A stretch of 32,106 nt of DNA from an uncultured Lachnospiraceae bacterium (GCA_946531495.1 CAMNAQ010000007.1:1-32106), one strand, 5' to 3'. Positions 9,129-18,257 are shown, numbered from the stretch's first letter. Numbers and translations: made by a program. Notes: generated from the letters alone by a model not told the origin.

Positions 9129-9827
9129 TTATTTCTTTTGTCCGTAGTAAGCATTGGGGCCATGCTTTCTCATGTAATGCTTGTCCTGAAGCTCCTGAGG
9201 CGCCGGCTTTATCTCCGGATTGATGAGCTGTGCTCTGTATGCCATCTTGGCAACCTCTTCAAGGACAACCGCATTATGTACGGCAGATACAGCATCCTTG
9301 CCCCATGCAAAGGGTCCGTGGTTCTTGCAGAGTGCTGCGTTTACAGCCAGAACCTCTCTGCCGGTCTTTTTGAAATAGTCAACGATCAGAAGTCCCGTAT
9401 TCTTCTCATATGCTTCGTCGATCTCTTCCTTTGTAAGGCATCTGAGACAGGGAACATCGCCATAGATATAGTCGGCATGTGTTGTTCCGTAGCAGGGGAT
9501 ATCCTTTCCTGCCTGAGCCCAGCTTGTGGCATACGAAGAATGGGTATGAACGATTCCGCCGATTTCCGGAAAAGCCTTATAGAGCTCTACATGCGTGGGC
9601 ATATCGGAGGAAGGATTTAGATCACCCTCCACAACATTTCCCTCGAGGTCTACGACGACCATGTCCGAAGGCTTCATTGTCTCATACGGAACTCCGCTCG
9701 GTTTAATGACAATAAGTCCGCTTTCGTGATCGATCTCACTTACATTTCCCCAGGTAAAGGTTACAAGCCCGTATTTGGGGAGAAGAAGATTCGCATCACA
9801 TACTTTCTTTTTTAATTCTTCAAGCAT
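9129..9827 (-). CDS. araD: L-ribulose-5-phosphate 4-epimerase
   Basis: Class II aldolase family: [71 protein letters not shown]. Confidence 0.93.
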   Translation of the reverse strand: MLEELKKKVCDANLLLPKYGLVTFTWGNVSEIDHESGLIVIKPSGVPYETMKPSDMVVVDLEGNVVEGDLNPSSDMPTHVELYKAFPEIGGIVHTHSSYATSWAQAGKDIPCYGTTHADYIYGDVPCLRCLTKEEIDEAYEKNTGLLIVDYFKKTGREVLAVNAALCKNHGPFAWGKDAVSAVHNAVVLEEVAKMAYRAQLINPEIKPAPQELQDKHYMRKHGPNAYYGQKK

Positions 9828-9908
9828 TTTCTTTCCTCTTCTGTATCCGGCACAAAGCTTTCTTCGTGTCAGGTATTTTCAGACATCACGGTGCTAAGCG
9901 CATCCGGA

Positions 9909-11516
9909 TCATTCATCAGCAACTACCTTCTCTGCCTTAAGAGCCTTGCGGTAGCTTTCCATATACTCATCGAAGCCCTTAACACCCTCGGGATCCGGCT
10001 CAAGAGTTGTTCCGCTCTGGCCTGCAAATACCTTGTTGTGCAGGTAATCTCCGAGCTTTTCTCCATCTCCTTTATTCAGCATATATGCCGCGAGAACTGC
10101 CATTCCCCAAGCACCTCCTTCGGATGCGGTATCCATTACGGTCACCGGAGAAGCAAGCGCATCGGAAAGCATCTGCTGTGCGGCAAGAGGAGTCTTGAAA
10201 AGTCCGCCCTGTGCCATCATCCTGCTGGTCTTAACGTTTTCCTCACGAAGAAGAATGTCATTGCCGTACTTAAGAGTTGCAAATGCGCTGTAGATATTGC
10301 TGCGCATGAAGTTTGAAATTGAAAAAGCTGCATCCGGAGTCCTTACTACCATGGGGCGTCCGTTTACAAGACCTGTTACGGGCTCGCCGGAAAAATAATT
10401 GATCGATGTAACTCCTCCGCAATTCTTGTCACCGTTTTTATATGCATCGGTGAAAAGCTTTGTATAGATATCTCCGATATTAACATCGAGTCCCATCACA
10501 TCCGCAAACTCCGCAAAAAGCTTCACCCATGCATTGATATCCGATGAGCAGTTATTGCAGTGGACCATTGCAACGGGAAGACCGTCGGGAGTGGTGACAA
10601 CATCGATCTCCTCATGAGGCGCTTTAAGATTCTTCTCAAGAACTATCATGGAAAATACTGAGGTTCCTGCCGAGATATTTCCGGTTCCTGGATCGACGGA
10701 GTCGGTCGCGCACATTCCGGTTCCTGCATCTCCCTCGCAGGGAGCAAAAAGAGCTCCTGCCTGAAGCACTCCGCTCTCGTCAAGAAGCTTCGCACCCTCT
10801 TCTGTAAGCGAACCTGCTTTTTCACCTGCATTAAGCACGGTGGGAAGGATGTCCTTTATCTTCCATGCAAAACCCTTGTCTGCGATCATGGCATCAAAGG
10901 TTTCTATCATCTTCTCATCATATGTGCAGGTATCCGGATCGATGGGGAACATTCCGGATGCCTCTCCGACACCCATGTTCTTCTCACCGGTAAGTCTGTA
11001 ATGAATGTATCCCGCAAGAGTTGTAAGGAAAGCAATGTCCTTAACATGCTCTTCGCCGTTCAGTATAGCCTGATAGAGATGTGAAATACTCCATCTCTGC
11101 GGAATGTTGAAATAAAAGCTCTCCGATAACTTAGCGGCAGCCTCTGCGGTCATGGTGTTTCTCCATGTTCTGAAGCCTGCAAGCTGTTTGCCCTCTGCAT
11201 CGAAAGGAAGATATCCGTGCATCATTCCGCTGATACCTATTGCGGCAAGATTTGTGATGCTTATGTCATATTTGCTCTTTACATCGGACACAAGAGATGC
11301 GTAGCTTCCGCGCAGACCTGCAATGATCTGCTCCATGGGATATGTCCATATCCCATCGGTAAAGGAATTTTCCCAGTCATAGATGCCAGTTGCCAAAATG
11401 GCATGGGATGCATCAGTCAGCACACTCTTGATCCTGGTGGAACCGAATTCTATTCCCAGTATTCCTTCTCCGTTTTCAATTACCGTTTTTGCGTCGTTTG
11501 CCATAGTAACCCCCAT
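9909..11516 (-). CDS. FGGY-family carbohydrate kinase, L-ribulokinase-like
   Basis: LGIEFGSTRIKSVLTD, AIGISGMMHGYLPFD, GNISAGTSVFSMIV, MAQGGLFKTPLAAQQMLSD. Adjacent to araD. Likely real start MANDAKT at 11504 behind a GGGGGT RBS. Confidence 0.85.
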   Translation of the reverse strand: MGVTMANDAKTVIENGEGILGIEFGSTRIKSVLTDASHAILATGIYDWENSFTDGIWTYPMEQIIAGLRGSYASLVSDVKSKYDISITNLAAIGISGMMHGYLPFDAEGKQLAGFRTWRNTMTAEAAAKLSESFYFNIPQRWSISHLYQAILNGEEHVKDIAFLTTLAGYIHYRLTGEKNMGVGEASGMFPIDPDTCTYDEKMIETFDAMIADKGFAWKIKDILPTVLNAGEKAGSLTEEGAKLLDESGVLQAGALFAPCEGDAGTGMCATDSVDPGTGNISAGTSVFSMIVLEKNLKAPHEEIDVVTTPDGLPVAMVHCNNCSSDINAWVKLFAEFADVMGLDVNIGDIYTKLFTDAYKNGDKNCGGVTSINYFSGEPVTGLVNGRPMVVRTPDAAFSISNFMRSNIYSAFATLKYGNDILLREENVKTSRMMAQGGLFKTPLAAQQMLSDALASPVTVMDTASEGGAWGMAVLAAYMLNKGDGEKLGDYLHNKVFAGQSGTTLEPDPEGVKGFDEYMESYRKALKAEKVVADE

Positions 11517-11524
11517 TAAATATA

Positions 11525-12637
11525 TTAATTATCGTCTTCGGCAAGATCCATTCCGGTCTGGTCCACAAGGGCCTCGAAATCATTTCGGCTTTTTCTGAAC
11601 GACTCAACGATCCTCGGTGCAAACATTCCACACTCACCATTAACGATCATTTCAAAAGCCATGCTCTTTGACTTTGCCTTTTTATATATCTTCTCACTTA
11701 CAAGTCCGTCATAAATATCGGCAACCGACACGATCTGTGCGGAAAGCGGAATCGCGTCCCCGACAAGTCCTTCAGGATATCCCTTGCCATCATATTTTTC
11801 ATGATGATATCTGCAGATATCCATAGCCGCATTGAATTGCTCCCTGCCGATATAGGATCTTATCCCTTCAAGAAGCTCTCCGCCTTTGGAGGTGTGGGAT
11901 TGCATCACCTCGATCTCCTCGGGTGTCAGTCGCCCGGGCTTCAGGATTATGCTGTCCGGAAGACATACCTTGCCGATATCGTGGAGCATACTGGCGGTTG
12001 CATACAGCTCGACCTTTTCCTTGGTCAGCCCCATATCCGGATAGTCCTTCATTATCCTTGTTCCGAGTATCAGAGTGAATTTCCTGACCCTCTCAATATG
12101 ATCCGAGTAGTCAAGGGTTCTGTATTCAACGATCGATCCTATTGCTTCCAGAAGCGAGTTGCGGCTCTTCTTAAGCTCTTCCGACTGAAGAGTAAGGAGC
12201 TTAAACTGTTTCTTAAGCGTCTCATCCTGGGCTCCGAGCTTTTCAGAAGACTTTTCCGCTCTTTTTGATATCCTCAGAAGGTTCATTACGCGTCTTTTTG
12301 TCATCCTGGTCCTGAATGGCCTTCTGACAAAATCCATAACTCCCATTTCGAACCATTCGTTCGGAGTATCGGGATCATCCTCACCCTCTATCACAATAAA
12401 GGGAATCTTCCGCGTAAGGCCGCTGGAAAAAGCTTCTTTCAGAAGCACGGCACCGGGGATCCCGGGCAGATCAGCTCTCATGAACACACACGCAAGATCT
12501 GAAATCCCCTCGGAAAGCAGCTTTCGGCCTTCCTCTCCGTTTGATGCGCAGACGATCTCAAAGGTATCTCTTAAGATATCGGAAAGTTCTTCTCTCTCAA
12601 CAAGTTTTCCTGTAATGATCAGCACTTTTGCCGCCAT
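11525..12637 (-). CDS. HD-GYP domain protein with degenerate N-terminal receiver domain (putative c-di-GMP phosphodiesterase)
   Basis: HD-GYP signature MLHDIGKVCLPDSIILKPGRLTPEE...HTSKGGELL...CRYHHEKYDGKGYPEGLVGDAIPLSAQIVSVADIYDGL. N-terminal receiver-like fold. ATG at 12637 is preceded by GAGGTG; the track start at 12643 is a GTG. Confidence 0.9.
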   Translation of the reverse strand: MAAKVLIITGKLVEREELSDILRDTFEIVCASNGEEGRKLLSEGISDLACVFMRADLPGIPGAVLLKEAFSSGLTRKIPFIVIEGEDDPDTPNEWFEMGVMDFVRRPFRTRMTKRRVMNLLRISKRAEKSSEKLGAQDETLKKQFKLLTLQSEELKKSRNSLLEAIGSIVEYRTLDYSDHIERVRKFTLILGTRIMKDYPDMGLTKEKVELYATASMLHDIGKVCLPDSIILKPGRLTPEEIEVMQSHTSKGGELLEGIRSYIGREQFNAAMDICRYHHEKYDGKGYPEGLVGDAIPLSAQIVSVADIYDGLVSEKIYKKAKSKSMAFEMIVNGECGMFAPRIVESFRKSRNDFEALVDQTGMDLAEDDN

Positions 12638-12661
12638 AGTCACCTCACATCAGTAGGTCCG

Positions 12662-14920
12662 TCATTCTATTATCGCGTTCGGATCCTTCGGGTCCTTATT
12701 ATTGTGATAAGCTAATACTTTCTCTTCAGTTCCTTTTCTTACCTTGCGGAGCGTTATTCCCGTCAGTTCTTTTGAAGAAGCCCAGTTTGCGGAGCCCAGC
12801 TGTATCTTGACTTCCTCATGCATCGTGCCGTTTACGACTATCACGGCGCGGTTGAGTTCCATGAGCTTTTCTCTGACCTCTTCCTGTTGTTTATTTAAAT
12901 CCTCAAAATCCCTGTTCTTCTGGAAAAGAGCATTTTGCACCTTCTCGTAAACAGGCTGCTCTGCCAGCTGATCGGGAGGCATTTTGCTTTCCATCTCCCT
13001 GCGGGCATTCTCCAGGATCCTGAGTTCCTCCTGTGCACTGCTCAGCTTGCGGTATATCTCGTTGTTCAGTTTTAAGAGTGCCGTCGAAGATCCGGCTCTT
13101 ATGGTGGTGAGCTTTCCTGCACCGGATCCGACGTTCTGTGCATTTACGCCCTTAACTCCGGTACATATGCCTCCGACGATGGTTCCCGTTCTTTGCTTGG
13201 CCTCCACCAGTTCCTCAGCATAGAGGACACTGTTCATGGCATAATCGATATGGATAGTGCCGCCTGAATATACATCCGCAGATTCTATAAACCTCGCAGA
13301 TACATTTCCCTTGGCATTTATCTTACCCTTGCCTGCACCGTTTATTCCCTTCCTGAGAATAATCTCACCCCCGGCTTCAAGGGTGGCGCCTTCAACAAAT
13401 CCGTCTACTATTATATCCTTGCCGGCCTTGACTACCGCTCCGGCTCCGACATTGCCCTTTACTCTTATCGACCCTTCGAAAATAACATTTCCAAGAGATG
13501 TGGTAACGTCCTCGACCTCAAGCATTTCACTTACTTCAAGCCGTTCGCCGTCAAGTCTTACCATTCCGTCTGTCTTGGCGGTATAGGTGCATCTGTCCTT
13601 ATCCATTATAAATCCGCTGCCGGAAAGGATCGTCTGCTCCCTTCCTCTTGTGGACTTAAGGATGTTGCCCTCCACATCATAGCCGTCGACACCGTCTTCA
13701 GCTTTATGATAGTATGCGATCTTATCGCCCTTTTTTACGGCGTCATACCACTCGATATCCTGATAATCCACGGATCCGTCAGGTAAAAGCTTCGGCTTTC
13801 TGTTTACATTCGTGTTAAAGAAATACTCATACCATCCGTCCCTGCCGTTCCTTGCGTTCTGGCCGACAGCAATGAGAATGGTGTCTTCCTCATAGGAACC
13901 GTCCGTTGCATTTTTGATCTCATTCCTGAGTATGCCCTTACGTATCTTACAATTCCAGATCTCGGCAAGTACATCCTGCTCGGTCGGGCGGTGTTCATGA
14001 TCGGTTATCGACAGATAAGCTTCCATTCCGTCCGGAGAGATCACGATCTTGAAGGGTGCTTCCTGAACGCTGCTTTCATCGGACTCAAGAAGCTTATCAA
14101 GCTTATCAAAATCAAAGGATTCGGAAGATGATGATATCTTGGCCGCTTTTTCGACCTCTTCCTTTAGCGCCTGTCTCTTGCGCCTCATATCCATGGCGGA
14201 AAAACGAAGCTTCGCATAGGACGATACATCAAGGCCATCCTCGATACCGAGTCTGATCTCCTTCATCTGCGTTGCAAGAAACAGCGGGTTGGAATAAAGA
14301 CTTACATCTATACGCTTTTCAAGCCCGAGTCTGATCTCCCTCATCTGCCTCCACTCGTAAGCAGAATTCACATAAGGGGTTATATCAAGACCTTTTTCAA
14401 GTCCTACACGGTACTCCTCTATGGAAGGAGCAGCAAGCTCGGGCGAAAGATATTCTTCAATGGGTATTTTTTTTGTGAGAGAGATACGGATCTGCTCAAG
14501 CTGCTCGTCGTTATATCCGGCCTCAACATATTTCTTGATATCCACGCCGTCGCGCTTTGACTTGCGGATCTGACGTACCACCATTGGCGGATAATCCAGA
14601 AAGTCCGATACATCAATCCCGATCTCAAGACCTTTTCTGATCTGGCGCATGGCATGGAATGACAGCTCGGGATTGGCATAACGCTTTACATCAACTTTAC
14701 TCTCAAGACCCAGTCTGATCTCCTGCATCTGGAGCCAATCAAGTTCCGGATTTTTAAGCGCACTCACATCCAGACCCTTTTCCAGCGCCAGCCTGATCTC
14801 TCTCATCTGGATAGCAAGGAATTTAGGATCTTCATAAACGGTTGTGTTCAGGCCCTTAATCTTGCCCTCTTGTATCTCGGACCGCTGGTCCGGAGTATAG
14901 AGTGAAGTTTTTTCAGCCAT
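12662..14920 (-). CDS. FapA/DUF342 domain protein with N-terminal array of ~26-aa repeats
   Basis: C-terminal half with polar beta-helix motifs (VEGATLEAGGEIILRKGINGAGKGKINAKGNVSARFIESADVYSGGTIHIDYAMNS) typical of FapA/DUF342; N-terminal repeats NPEL..xQMxEIRLGLExGLDVSxY. Confidence 0.88.
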   Translation of the reverse strand: MAEKTSLYTPDQRSEIQEGKIKGLNTTVYEDPKFLAIQMREIRLALEKGLDVSALKNPELDWLQMQEIRLGLESKVDVKRYANPELSFHAMRQIRKGLEIGIDVSDFLDYPPMVVRQIRKSKRDGVDIKKYVEAGYNDEQLEQIRISLTKKIPIEEYLSPELAAPSIEEYRVGLEKGLDITPYVNSAYEWRQMREIRLGLEKRIDVSLYSNPLFLATQMKEIRLGIEDGLDVSSYAKLRFSAMDMRRKRQALKEEVEKAAKISSSSESFDFDKLDKLLESDESSVQEAPFKIVISPDGMEAYLSITDHEHRPTEQDVLAEIWNCKIRKGILRNEIKNATDGSYEEDTILIAVGQNARNGRDGWYEYFFNTNVNRKPKLLPDGSVDYQDIEWYDAVKKGDKIAYYHKAEDGVDGYDVEGNILKSTRGREQTILSGSGFIMDKDRCTYTAKTDGMVRLDGERLEVSEMLEVEDVTTSLGNVIFEGSIRVKGNVGAGAVVKAGKDIIVDGFVEGATLEAGGEIILRKGINGAGKGKINAKGNVSARFIESADVYSGGTIHIDYAMNSVLYAEELVEAKQRTGTIVGGICTGVKGVNAQNVGSGAGKLTTIRAGSSTALLKLNNEIYRKLSSAQEELRILENARREMESKMPPDQLAEQPVYEKVQNALFQKNRDFEDLNKQQEEVREKLMELNRAVIVVNGTMHEEVKIQLGSANWASSKELTGITLRKVRKGTEEKVLAYHNNKDPKDPNAIIE
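14144..14899 (-). repeat. Region encoding ~10 tandem 25-26 aa repeats in the FapA-like protein
   Basis: Repeats such as NPELDWLQMQEIRLGLESKVDVKRYA / NPELSFHAMRQIRKGLEIGIDVSDFL / NSAYEWRQMREIRLGLEKRIDVSLYS / NPLFLATQMKEIRLGIEDGLDVSSYA; period about 78 bp. Confidence 0.9.
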
Positions 14921-14989
14921 ATCTGTGACAGGATTCCAATCCGTAAAACCGTTTTCTGCGGTGTCAGGTCATTCCGCACAGTTATAATT

Positions 14990-14998
14990 ATTATAACA
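14990..14998 (-). promoter_or_regulatory. Putative extended -10 promoter element upstream of the FapA-like gene
   Basis: Minus-strand TGTTATAAT (TGnTATAAT) about 70 nt upstream of the start codon; no good -35. Overlaps the inverted repeat ttataat-t-attataa. Confidence 0.45.
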
Positions 14999-15091
14999 TC
15001 AAAGCCCCCGAGGCTCTACATTTTTTGCACATAATCAGCCCTATTTTTGCGAATATATAATGCCCGGAAGAAAAGCCTCTTTTCCGGAAAT

Positions 15092-15126
15092 AAAAAAGGG
15101 TGCCGCACCATCGGTGTGACACCCTT
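15092..15126 (-). terminator. Rho-independent terminator after the zinc-ribbon membrane protein gene
   Basis: aagggtgccgcacc-atc-ggtgtgacaccctt imperfect inverted repeat, followed on the minus strand by TTTTTT. Confidence 0.85.
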
Positions 15127-15143
15127 AGAAGGCTATAAAAGAT

Positions 15144-15680
15144 TTACTGGATCTTGGTTCCGCATCCTGCGCAGAAGGTAGTTCCGGGAGCTACGGTCTT
15201 TCCGCACTTGGGGCATACGCCGGGGGCCGCCTGAACGGGAGCCTGTGCCTGGGGAGCCGCTGCCTGTACGGGCTGAACTGGAGCCTGAGGCTGAACTGGA
15301 GCCTGAGGCTGAACAGATGTTGCAGCGGGTTTATTGGCTCCGAGTCCCTTAATGCCGTTTATGATGATGAAGACTATCAAGGTGCAAAGAAGCGCAGCAT
15401 CAAGGAAATAGTCTATCTTATTCATGACTCTGTAGAAACCTGATGCATCGTCTGCAAATGTTCTTACGATATCCTCAATAAAATTGAGGCAGCTCTGTAC
15501 AAGAATGAATCCTGCCTTGATGATAAGAGCAAGTCTTGAACCTGCGTTGATGACTTCGCTCTTTTCCACAACCGCTGCGAAAAGAATAAGGCCGAGCATG
15601 GGAGTGATTCCCCAGATAGCTCCTGTGAAGATAAGTGCTACGAATAAGTACTCATTGATGCCAAGCTTTGTCTTGTTCAT
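15144..15680 (-). CDS. Small multi-TM membrane protein with Pro/Gln/Ala linker and C-terminal zinc ribbon
   Basis: Hydrophobic segments, then linker QPQAPVQPQAPVQPVQAAAPQAQAPVQAAP, then CPKCGKTVAPGTTFCAGCGTKIQ. Confidence 0.75.
   Translation of the reverse strand: MNKTKLGINEYLFVALIFTGAIWGITPMLGLILFAAVVEKSEVINAGSRLALIIKAGFILVQSCLNFIEDIVRTFADDASGFYRVMNKIDYFLDAALLCTLIVFIIINGIKGLGANKPAATSVQPQAPVQPQAPVQPVQAAAPQAQAPVQAAPGVCPKCGKTVAPGTTFCAGCGTKIQ
15271..15314 (-). repeat. 18-bp tandem repeat encoding the PQAPVQ linker
   Basis: ggctgaactggagcctga x2 plus partial third copy (ggctgaac). Confidence 0.85.
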
Positions 15681-15733
15681 TTTTCCTCCTTCAGGCCTTA
15701 GATGGCCACCCGTTAATATTTTTCATCAGATGC

Positions 15734-15907
15734 TTACATCTGGTGTCTTACGACGGCATACTCGTCGTCATTTCTGTAATACGGACACTCTGCGCGGGAA
15801 TCGGTCATGATGCGGTAAGCATCATCCTCGTCCATGGAGACCATACAATCGTAACAATCGTCTTCCTCGTCATATACATAATTTACACAGGTGTCGCATG
15901 AGTACAT
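15734..15907 (-). CDS. Small Cys/acidic-rich protein (DUF6472-like)
   Basis: MYSCDTCVNYVYDEEDDCYDCMVSMDEDDAYRIMTDSRAECPYYRNDDEYAVVRHQM; ATG at 15907 preceded by AAAGGA. The track ORF starts further upstream at 15952. Confidence 0.7.
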   Translation of the reverse strand: MYSCDTCVNYVYDEEDDCYDCMVSMDEDDAYRIMTDSRAECPYYRNDDEYAVVRHQM

Positions 15908-15935
15908 ATATTTTTCCTTTAGATCTGCCGGACCG

Positions 15936-17276
15936 TCAGGCCTTCTCGGCATCGCTCTTTTTCTTGGGGATCATTACGAAGCAGACGATGCAGGCTACGA
16001 TGTAAAGAGCAAGGGTCACATAGAGAACGGTCTGATAACCCTGGGTGTTTACGGAAACCTCGGTTCCGTCGGAAAGAACGATGGTCTTGAACTCGCCGAC
16101 ATGCTTAACGATGTAGGTTGCAAGCTGGTTGCCGGTAAGTCCTGCCATAGCCCATGCAGAAAGGCACATTCCGTGAACTGCCGAGATGCTCTTCATTCCG
16201 AAGTGATCGGAAAGAAGTGTGGGAACATTGGAGAAGCCTCCGCCGTATCCTGCATTTACCATGATAAGGAGCGCAACACAGAGTACAACGATCTGATTAT
16301 CGAGTCCCTTGGTGATAACAACTGCAGCGGTAAATACTATGGACAGGATGAAGATGATCTTATAGATGGTATTACGATCCTTGAACATATCAGCCCATGC
16401 GGAGAATCCGAGTCTTCCTGCAGCATTTGCGATAGCTGTAACAGATCCCAGAGTAGCTGCCACTGCAAGGCTTAAGCCTACGGAATTGAAGATTGCCTTC
16501 TCCTGGGAGATGAGGGCAAGGCCGCAGGTGATGTTGATATAGAACATGATCCAGATTCCGATGAAGGTCTTATTGGAGAATGAGAGCTTGAAATTCTTGC
16601 CAAGTGTTGCAAAGAATTCCTTTATTCCGCCCTTCTCGCTGTGAGCCTCAACCCAGTCTGAAGGCTTCTTGAGAAGAAGATGTCCTACAAACATCATTAC
16701 GCAGTATACTGCACCCATGATGAAGAACATATATGCGGGGTTGTTGTCAAATGCATTCAAGAGCTTTTGCATTATGGGAGTTGCGATAGCCTTTGCAAGT
16801 CCGAAGCCTGCAACTGCAAGTCCGGTAGCAAGTCCCTTGCGGTCCTTGAACCAGAGCATGAGGGTCTTGACCGGGCTCAGATATCCGGTTCCGAGGCCGA
16901 TGCCCATGATGCATCCGTAGAAAAGATAGATAAGAGGAAGGGACTTAAGAAGGATCGCTGCGCCCGTTCCGATCATACCTACTGTAAAGCAGATAGTTGC
17001 GATAAGAGATGATCTGTGGATATCCTTCTCAACAACGTCTCCGAGGAATGCAGCTGACATTCCGAGGAAGAATATTGCGAATGAGAAAGCCCACTGTATA
17101 GCGCTGGAATGAGCATTATAATTTCCAACTCCGTAAAGATACTCTCCGATCTCCTTGGAGAAAGTACCCCAACAGTAAACAGTACCGATGCTGCAGTGAA
17201 GAAGAAGTGCGGGAATAGCGGCACATACCCACTTATTACCCTTACTGCCTCCCTGCTTTGAATTAGATTCTGCCAT
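15936..17276 (-). CDS. OFA-type (oxalate/formate antiporter-like) MFS transporter
   Basis: About 12 hydrophobic segments; CSIGTVYCWGTFSKEI, GCIMGIGLGTGYLSPVKTLMLWFKDRKGLATGLAVAGFGLAKAIATP are typical of the OFA/MFS family. Confidence 0.85.
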   Translation of the reverse strand: MAESNSKQGGSKGNKWVCAAIPALLLHCSIGTVYCWGTFSKEIGEYLYGVGNYNAHSSAIQWAFSFAIFFLGMSAAFLGDVVEKDIHRSSLIATICFTVGMIGTGAAILLKSLPLIYLFYGCIMGIGLGTGYLSPVKTLMLWFKDRKGLATGLAVAGFGLAKAIATPIMQKLLNAFDNNPAYMFFIMGAVYCVMMFVGHLLLKKPSDWVEAHSEKGGIKEFFATLGKNFKLSFSNKTFIGIWIMFYINITCGLALISQEKAIFNSVGLSLAVAATLGSVTAIANAAGRLGFSAWADMFKDRNTIYKIIFILSIVFTAAVVITKGLDNQIVVLCVALLIMVNAGYGGGFSNVPTLLSDHFGMKSISAVHGMCLSAWAMAGLTGNQLATYIVKHVGEFKTIVLSDGTEVSVNTQGYQTVLYVTLALYIVACIVCFVMIPKKKSDAEKA

Positions 17277-17292
17277 TTTAAAACCTCACTTT

Positions 17293-17321
17293 AATAAATT
17301 AATGATACTAAATTTAGTCAA
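17293..17321 (-). promoter_or_regulatory. Putative promoter of the MFS transporter gene with overlapping palindrome
   Basis: Minus strand TTGACT-17 nt-TTTATT; perfect 12-bp palindrome actaaatttagt (17307-17318) overlaps the -35. Confidence 0.45.
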
Positions 17322-17383
17322 AAACCTTTAAAAGAGTAGCACTAACGCTGTAAAAATGCAACGATTACGCTTTTTACGCCTTC

Positions 17384-18238
17384 TTATTTCTCCTTTTCGA
17401 GAGCAGAATAAATATCCCTCTTGCTTACACCTCTGTCAGCGGCGGCGGCCTTCATGGCTTCCTTTCTGTCCATGCCCTTTGCTTCATACATGGCAACATG
17501 GTCGGGGATGCTCATGCTTTCCCATTTGGCATTTTCTTCCGCTTCTATGGATCTGATATCCCTTCCCTCTATTACAAGAACATATTCTCCTCTGGGATCT
17601 TCATTTTCATACCTGAGCAGAGCGCTGTTTATCGTGGTATGAATCACCTCTTCAAATTTTTTGGTAAGCTCCCTGCAAAGCGCAATCTTCCTGTCTCCTC
17701 CGCAGTAAAGTGACGAAGCTAAGTCTGAAAGCGTTCCCTTTAGATGGTGCGGAGCTTCATAGAGGATAAAAGTCCTGCTCTCATTCTCAAGACGCTTCAG
17801 CGCCTGTTCACGCTCCTTCTTTTCACGGGGAAGGAAGCCTTCGAAAACGAATCTTCTCGTATCAAGGCCAGAAAGCGTAAGGGCGGTGATACATGCGCAC
17901 GGGCCTGGAAGAGAGGTCACGGTTATCCCGGCTTCAATACACATTCTTACAAGAACCTCACCCGGATCGGAGATCACCGGTGTTCCCGCATCCGTGATAA
18001 GCGCTATGTTCTTTCCCTCATGAAGCTGGGCTATCAGTATATGAGCCTTCTCCACCTTATTGAACTCATGGTAGCTGGTCATGGGAGTATGAATGTCAAA
18101 ATGATTCAGCAGCTTCAGGCTGTTGCGTGTATCCTCGGCCGCAATAAGGTCAGCGTTCTGCAGACACTCCAATATCCTCGGAGACATGTCCCCGAGGTTT
18201 CCTATGGGTGTTGCACACAGTTGTAATATTCCGCTCAT
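17384..18238 (-). CDS. rsmI: 16S rRNA (cytidine1402-2'-O)-methyltransferase
   Basis: LQLCATPIGNLGDMSPRILECLQNADLIAAEDTRNSLKLLNHF, ALITDAGTPVISDPGEVLVRMCIEAG, FEGFLPREKKER. Confidence 0.95.
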   Translation of the reverse strand: MSGILQLCATPIGNLGDMSPRILECLQNADLIAAEDTRNSLKLLNHFDIHTPMTSYHEFNKVEKAHILIAQLHEGKNIALITDAGTPVISDPGEVLVRMCIEAGITVTSLPGPCACITALTLSGLDTRRFVFEGFLPREKKEREQALKRLENESRTFILYEAPHHLKGTLSDLASSLYCGGDRKIALCRELTKKFEEVIHTTINSALLRYENEDPRGEYVLVIEGRDIRSIEAEENAKWESMSIPDHVAMYEAKGMDRKEAMKAAAADRGVSKRDIYSALEKEK

Positions 18239-18257
18239 ATTTTTTCTTTATCCTATG

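Noticed and set aside
14921-15060. c-di-GMP riboswitch upstream of the FapA/HD-GYP genes
   Set aside because: No GEMM-type conserved core was recognised by eye; only a promoter-like extended -10 and short hairpins. A covariance-model scan would be needed to exclude it.
15271-15314. Short direct repeats as a possible CRISPR
   Set aside because: Contiguous 18-bp coding repeats with no spacers; they encode a PQAPVQ linker.
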